Part shown: piece by piece, positions 59,174-64,000 of the stretch
How positions within the stretch are numbered: the stretch's first letter is position 1
How the letters are laid out: the number at the start of each line of letters is the position of its first letter
DNA from: Aegilops tauschii subsp. strangulata
Taxonomy: Eukaryota; Streptophyta; Magnoliopsida; Poales; Poaceae
Length of the DNA stretch: 64,000 bases
Direction of reading: 5' to 3'
Assembly: GCF_002575655.3 (NCBI RefSeq)
Contig: NC_053037.3
Location: 502,332,544-502,396,543, forward strand
Program-made: the position numbers and the translations under genes
Notes under the pieces: model-generated
What the model was told of the DNA's origin: nothing
What the model saw: only the letters and a program-made list of their open reading frames with translations
Database searches by the model: none

Positions 59174-62100
59174 TCAAGGTGGCAGGAATGAAATCCAGCG
59201 TAGAAGATCATCTTTGTAGGCAGCTTTCACTCTATATTGCATTAAGGCGATGTCATGGATGAAAGCAGATCTCCATTTATTAAATCTAGCTCTCTCATGC
59301 CTAAAGACCTTAGCATTCCTGATGATCCAGATATTCCAGCATGCAATGAACACCACTTCAGAGAAGAAGGGCTTCCTAAAACACCTCCGAGCATTAAGAA
59401 CCAAATGAGCCATGGAGTCACCAGAAGACCAATCAATTTGCAGATAGTTCCAAATTTTGACACTAAAGTTGCAATTGAAGAACAAATGATCCCTTGTTTC
59501 CCTAGTCTGCAAAGGGAAAAGGACACAGTTCACTCCATCCTCCAAATGCCAATGTCTCCTATCCACCATATCCTTGGTGTTCAACCTGTCCATAATAAGC
59601 ATCCAAGCAAAAACTTTGATTTTCATTGTACAAGAGGACTTCCACATCCCAGCTGTCAAAGGGTTGAAAGATGCTGAGACAAAAGTATGTGAGTAAAACA
59701 ACTTTGGTGAGTATCCATTGGCAGTGCCCTTCCAAAACTGGATATCCTTGGACCCAGGTGCTCTAATGAGGCCACCCAACATGGACTGGAGAATAGTCAG
59801 CTCATCAAAATCCTGGCTGGACAAAGGAAGGTGGAAATGCTGGAAAATGTCCTGAGAGTCCAAGAACTCCATGACAGTAACCCAGGGGTCCTTAACATAG
59901 GAATAGAGCCTGGGAAATCTGAGCTGAAGGCTAGACACCTGACCATCAAACTGCAAGTTATCTGACCACATGAGGGCAGTGTTCCCTGCATTAATCTGAA
60001 CCCAAGCACACTCCCTAAAATGATGCATGACCTTGCAAATATCCTTCCACCAGAATGAGCCACAATCAGAAGTTCCCTGGGGGACCCTATTATGATAGTA
60101 GGTATCCCAAATTAAAGAAACCCAAGGGAGATCCTTTTTATTAAGGAAATTATTGGCATGTTTGATCATAAGTGCAACGTTCTGGGAACCAAGGTTGAGA
60201 ATGCCAAGACCTCCCCTGTTTTTTGGCCTGCAAATAAGGTCCCACGCAGCGAGAGAGGGGGCAGGCTGACCCCTATTCCTCCTCCAGAGGCATTGTCTCT
60301 GGATTCTTTCCAATTGATTAAGAATTCCAGCTGGGACAGCCAAACTGCACAAGAAGAAGATGGGCATAGATGACAGAGCAGAGTTAAGAAACTGCAACCT
60401 TTCCCCAGATTCAGAAAAGATGAACTAGCTGTCATTCTCCTCTCCATGCAATCAACCAGTGGCATAAAATCCAGCATTTTAGGCCTTGTAGTTCCCACTG
60501 GCAACCCAAGGTAGGTAAAAGGCATTTTCGCAATCTGGCATCCAAATGCAGAAGCTAATTCAGCCATGATAGTAGTGTCCACATTGATGGGAATAATAAA
60601 GGATTTGTGATAGTTCACATCCAGACCAGTAGACTCAGAGAAGATCCTGAGCATATCCTTGAGAGCTAGGAGATGGTCCTTGTCAGCAGGCAAGATAATA
60701 AGAGTATCATCAGCATACTGAATCACAGGATAATCCTGATCATGACAAGGAATAGGTAACTGAAGAATGCCCCTTCTGAACATGTCATTAATTACAGTCT
60801 GCAGGAGATCAGCAGCTAGGACAAAAAGGAGAGGAGAGACTGGATCACCCTGTCTGACACCCTTTTTGCACCTGAACTTCCTACCAGGGACACCATTGAG
60901 CAGAACAGAGGAGGTACCTGTGGAGAGAAGTTGCTTCATCCAAAGGATCCACTTCTCATTAAAGCCCTTATATCTCAAAATTTGCACAATGGCCTCGTGC
61001 TCAAGGGAGTCAAAAGCCTTTTCAAAATCCAACTTTAGAATCACAATAGGTTTCTTGAACTGGTGGCATTGGTGCAAATACTCAAAGGTCCACCCAATAC
61101 AATCCTGAATTGTTCTACTTTTTATGAAACCATATTGGTTCTTGTGAACACACTGCATAATCACCTCTTGCAACCTATTGGCTGCCATCTTAGACAAGAA
61201 CTTAAGACCCATTCCTGTTAAAGAGATAGGCCTGAAGTCACCCACCTCCTCAGGGGAGGGCTTCTTGGGCACCAAAGTTATGTAAGAGTCATTGATATTC
61301 TCCAGATGGGCAGTACCCTGAAAGAAAGCCTGGGCCAGTTCATAAAAATCCTGAGAAATTATGTGCCAGCACCTTTTGAAGAAAAGACCATTAAAACCAT
61401 CTGGACCTGGAGCTTTATCAACTGGCATGTGCTTGACAATCAAGTCCATTTCCTCCTTCTCAAAAGGCTTAGTGAGAACATCCAATCCCACAACTGGTTC
61501 AATAAGGGAGGAAAGATCAAAGCCCATGTTAATTCCCCTGGAAGAACCCATTCTGTTCTTAAAACAATCCCAGATAATACCCTCCACTTGTGAATGATCA
61601 GTCACCACCGTACCATCAGGCAATTTTAAGCAAGCAATAGAATTTCTTCGATATCTCTCCGTGGCCATAGCATGAAAGAACTGGGTGTTCTCACCACCCA
61701 CTTTTATGTATCTGATAGCACATCTTTTCCTCCAATAGAGACGTTGAAGATGGAGCAATTTCTCAACATGGGATTTAACCACAATCCTGAAATTTGATTC
61801 CTGTCTGTAGAGTGTTCTATATTCCTCAAGCTCATCCAAGAGCAGGATAACACTATTGCATTTACAAATTAGAGTTTTCAGTTTAGAAATGTTCTTCTGC
61901 CACCTTTTGAGACACATTCTCAAGGACTTAAATTTGTCAGCTATCCTGGCAGTAATATGGCCCTTTCTGGATTGTTTCTGCCATGAGGAATCAACACAGT
62001 CCATAAAACCCTCCAACTCCAACCAATAATTCTCAAACCTAAAGATATTAGACTTGGGAATATAAGTTTTGATTGTAACCATACAAGGCACATGGTCAGA

Positions 62101-62787
62101 AGCAGTTCTGGCGAGAGGTAGCACCTCAGTCATGGGATAATCAGAGATCCAATCAACAGAAGTGAAGAACCAGTCAAGCTGCTCAAGGAGTGGATCATCC
62201 TGCATATTGGACCAAGTGTAGGACCTGCCTTTGATGGGCAATTCCAAAAGGCCGAGGTGTCCAATGATCTCATTAAAGATGAACATGTCATTCAAATCAC
62301 CACCAGGTAGATTCCTGTTATCCATAGATCGTAAGAAATTAAAATCCCCCAGTAACAGCCAATTCTCATCCATAGGAATGTTCAGGTGATACAACCAGGT
62401 TACAAAATTATCCCTGGCTTCCCCATGACAAGGTCCATAAACCACCACAAGAGTCCACCGCTCATTGTTGTGCCTAGAAACAAACTCAATTACCACTGCA
62501 AATTGTTGGACTTGCAATAAAGTCCCACCAAATATAGACGAGTTCCAAACAACTAGAATTCCACCAGAGGCCCCCAAGGAAGGAGAGAAAGCAAAGCTGT
62601 CAAATCTCTTGGGGCAAAAGCTTTTAATCATTCGGGAATCGAATGATGCACATTTAGTTTCTTGCAGACAAGCAATAGCACAGTGGCTTTCGTCAATCTT
62701 TTGTCTAACAGCTCTTTGCCTAGCCTCAGAATTTAAACCCCTGACATTCCAGCACAGGACATTCCAGTTTCTACAGAGATTATTCAT
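59174..62787 (-). pseudogene. LINE B ORF2, endonuclease/reverse transcriptase with one frameshift
   Basis: The ATG at 62787 opens [19 protein letters not shown]. The endonuclease domain covers about residues 8-230 ([39 protein letters not shown]). The RT spans about residues 430-800 ([65 protein letters not shown]). The C-terminal zinc-binding-like region (WKSSCTMKIKVFAWMLIMDR) follows. A run of four C at 60403-60406, where LINE A has five, shifts the frame after SSFLN. The remaining coding to 59174 is in the next frame. There is no other lesion, so this copy is much less damaged than LINE A. Confidence 0.88.
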
Positions 62788-62957
62788 AAAGGAATAACAA
62801 AATCAAGTCACCCATGCACATGACACACAGTGTCAGATGCCCAAAAGCACATAAGAGTTCCAAACCAACATTATTACATAGCCCCGGATCAGAAAAAGAA
62901 AACCAAACGCATAAAGAAGATTTATGGGCTTGCCAAACCCAGCAGAATAGGAGCACA

Positions 62958-64000
62958 CTATTCATTGGAGGCTTGATTTGTAGTAGCAGAAGGGTCCACC
63001 ATAAGTGCATCCTCCGTGAGCAGAGCTGCATCAATCTCCAGCTCCTTGCGAATAGCTTGCAGATGACTGATGGGAGTAGGTGGAGGAACATCTCCAAATG
63101 CAGGGTCTTCAGACATCTCCGCAGAAAGGGGCTTGGCCTTGGGCTTCTTCTTCTTGGGCTGCAGAACCAGCTCATGAAGAGTGGGCTTAAACCTATCCCG
63201 CTGGGCCGAACTTCTGGTACACCTACGAACAAATGTTTCAACAAGTGGAGTTGGCGCCAAAGTTTTGCGTGGCCTCCTTGTAGGTGCACGCTCAGGAGAA
63301 GAAGGGACAACAGGCACAACCCTGTCAGCTTCATCCACAAATAATGCTCTAGCCACAGGTCGAGCAGGTACCGGCTCCTTCCATGTCAGCAAAGGAAGGG
63401 CATCCTGCTAGAAAGCAAAGTCCCAGGTTCTCTTGGTCAAAATGACAGGCGACAGGGGTTTAGGCAGCAGGGGTTTAGGCACCTCAAACACCATTGGAGC
63501 ATTCAGCAGGTTCTCAAACGAGCGCCTCCAAATCATCTCAGGCGGCAGAGGGGGACCAAAGGGAATCTGAACCACAGGCTGCTCCAAAGTGTGGACATCA
63601 AAAGGAGGAGGTTGATAGACCACAATTGCCCAATTATTAGCATCCTCCAGGTCCGGTGCTTCCATCTGATCATTCAAGTTAGCAGGTGGAGACCCATCAA
63701 TGAGAACAATAGGAGCAGGGGGCACCTGAGGTTGAGCTTCAGAACTTTGGTGAGCCGAACTAGGTTGAGCTGAGGCATTCAACACCACAGACTCTTGATC
63801 CTCCACAGCAGGCTCCGCAGCAGGTTCCTCCCAGTTGCCCCAATTGTCCTCATGCACCTCATTATGTGCAGGTTCAGGCGGAGGTGGTGGCACATCGTTC
63901 CACCCGAGAGCCGGGAATGGAGGCAGAATAAAAGGTGGCATCTCCGGGAAGGGAACACCAGGCATGGGATGAGGATTGCCATTGATGGGCATCCAGTCTT
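62958..64000 (-). pseudogene. LINE B ORF1, C-terminal part
   Basis: This is the Pro-rich C-terminal third of the LINE ORF1 protein, continuing beyond the window. It carries TAG at 63408-63410, where LINE A has CAG. Relative to LINE A it has extra codons near 63810 (AAEPAVEDQES) and one extra Lys near 63150. It ends SNE at 62958. Confidence 0.8.

Larger units (their letters stand above)
59012..64000 (-). mobile_element. LINE B, L1-type, continuing beyond window
   Basis: On the minus strand its A8 tail ends at 59012, next to Gypsy integrase sequence ending 'gagaccgaaaac'. ORF2 is 62787-59174, and ORF1 begins beyond the window. It is closely similar to LINE A through the whole overlap, including untranslated regions, and has the same orientation. 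Confidence 0.9.

Noticed and set aside
59255..62797. Plus-strand open frames across the LINEs
   Set aside because: These are shadows of the minus-strand ORF1 and ORF2, mirrored identically in LINE A.

Overview
The window is a transposon-dominated stretch of a large grass genome. Three things point to the wheat/barley tribe (Triticeae): a BARE-1/Angela/WIS-type copia LTR element, CACTA elements with arrays of subterminal repeats, and a Stowaway MITE with the CTCCCTCCGTCCCATAATATAAG-type terminus (quoted here only as a family mark). Genes are sparse, carry introns and are mostly damaged. I see no bacterial operons, rRNA, tRNA genes or CRISPR arrays.

Layout. (1) Positions 1-4352 and 36852-about 41229 are the two arms of a large inverted duplication. 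Each arm carries an F-box/FBD gene followed by GC-rich repeat units of roughly 0.6-0.75 kb, and in the right arm these units continue to about 43400. The two F-box copies carry different nonsense codons. (2) From 4353 a CACTA element begins 126 bp upstream of the left F-box ATG. Its minus-strand gene (exons from 17386 down to 6073) encodes a plant En/Spm-type accessory transposase. The N-terminal half of that gene is an array of duplicated exons, several of which are exactly phase 0-0. (3) A second CACTA element (11844-15435) lies in one intron of this gene. It carries fragments of at least three host genes: glyoxalase I exons 1-2, a two-exon fragment I cannot name, and a leucine-rich-repeat exon. 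(4) 17400-22600 holds AT-rich and low-complexity DNA, a 483-bp non-autonomous Helitron and a broken single-exon ORF. (5) 22628-26376 is an internally deleted BARE-like copia element with one complete LTR, a PBS, a partial gag and a truncated second LTR. (6) 26400-36800 is mostly intergenic. It contains a WRN-type 3'-5' exonuclease pseudogene, a Stowaway MITE, a second Helitron-derived copy, a promoter-like repeat in several copies, and a two-exon gene of unknown function interrupted at a C15 run. (7) From 43442 to beyond the window lies a Gypsy (probably Tekay/Del-like chromovirus) element with an extra ORF between PBS and gag. Two related L1-type LINEs are nested in it in the same orientation: one in its 5' LTR (43483-about 50545) and one in its integrase region (59012 to beyond 64000).

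How the parts relate. The most informative comparisons come from duplicated sequence inside the window: F-box copy against copy, LINE against LINE, exon against exon. These let lesions be called without a database. The left F-box arm is interrupted by CACTA DNA where the right arm is not. LINE A has seven in-frame nonsense codons and no frameshift in its two ORFs. The six in ORF2 are all C:G to T:A changes relative to LINE B. No single novel functional system is evident. The best candidates for something undescribed are the symmetric-exon array in the CACTA transposase gene, the chimeric gene inside the second CACTA, and the extra pre-gag ORF of the Gypsy element.
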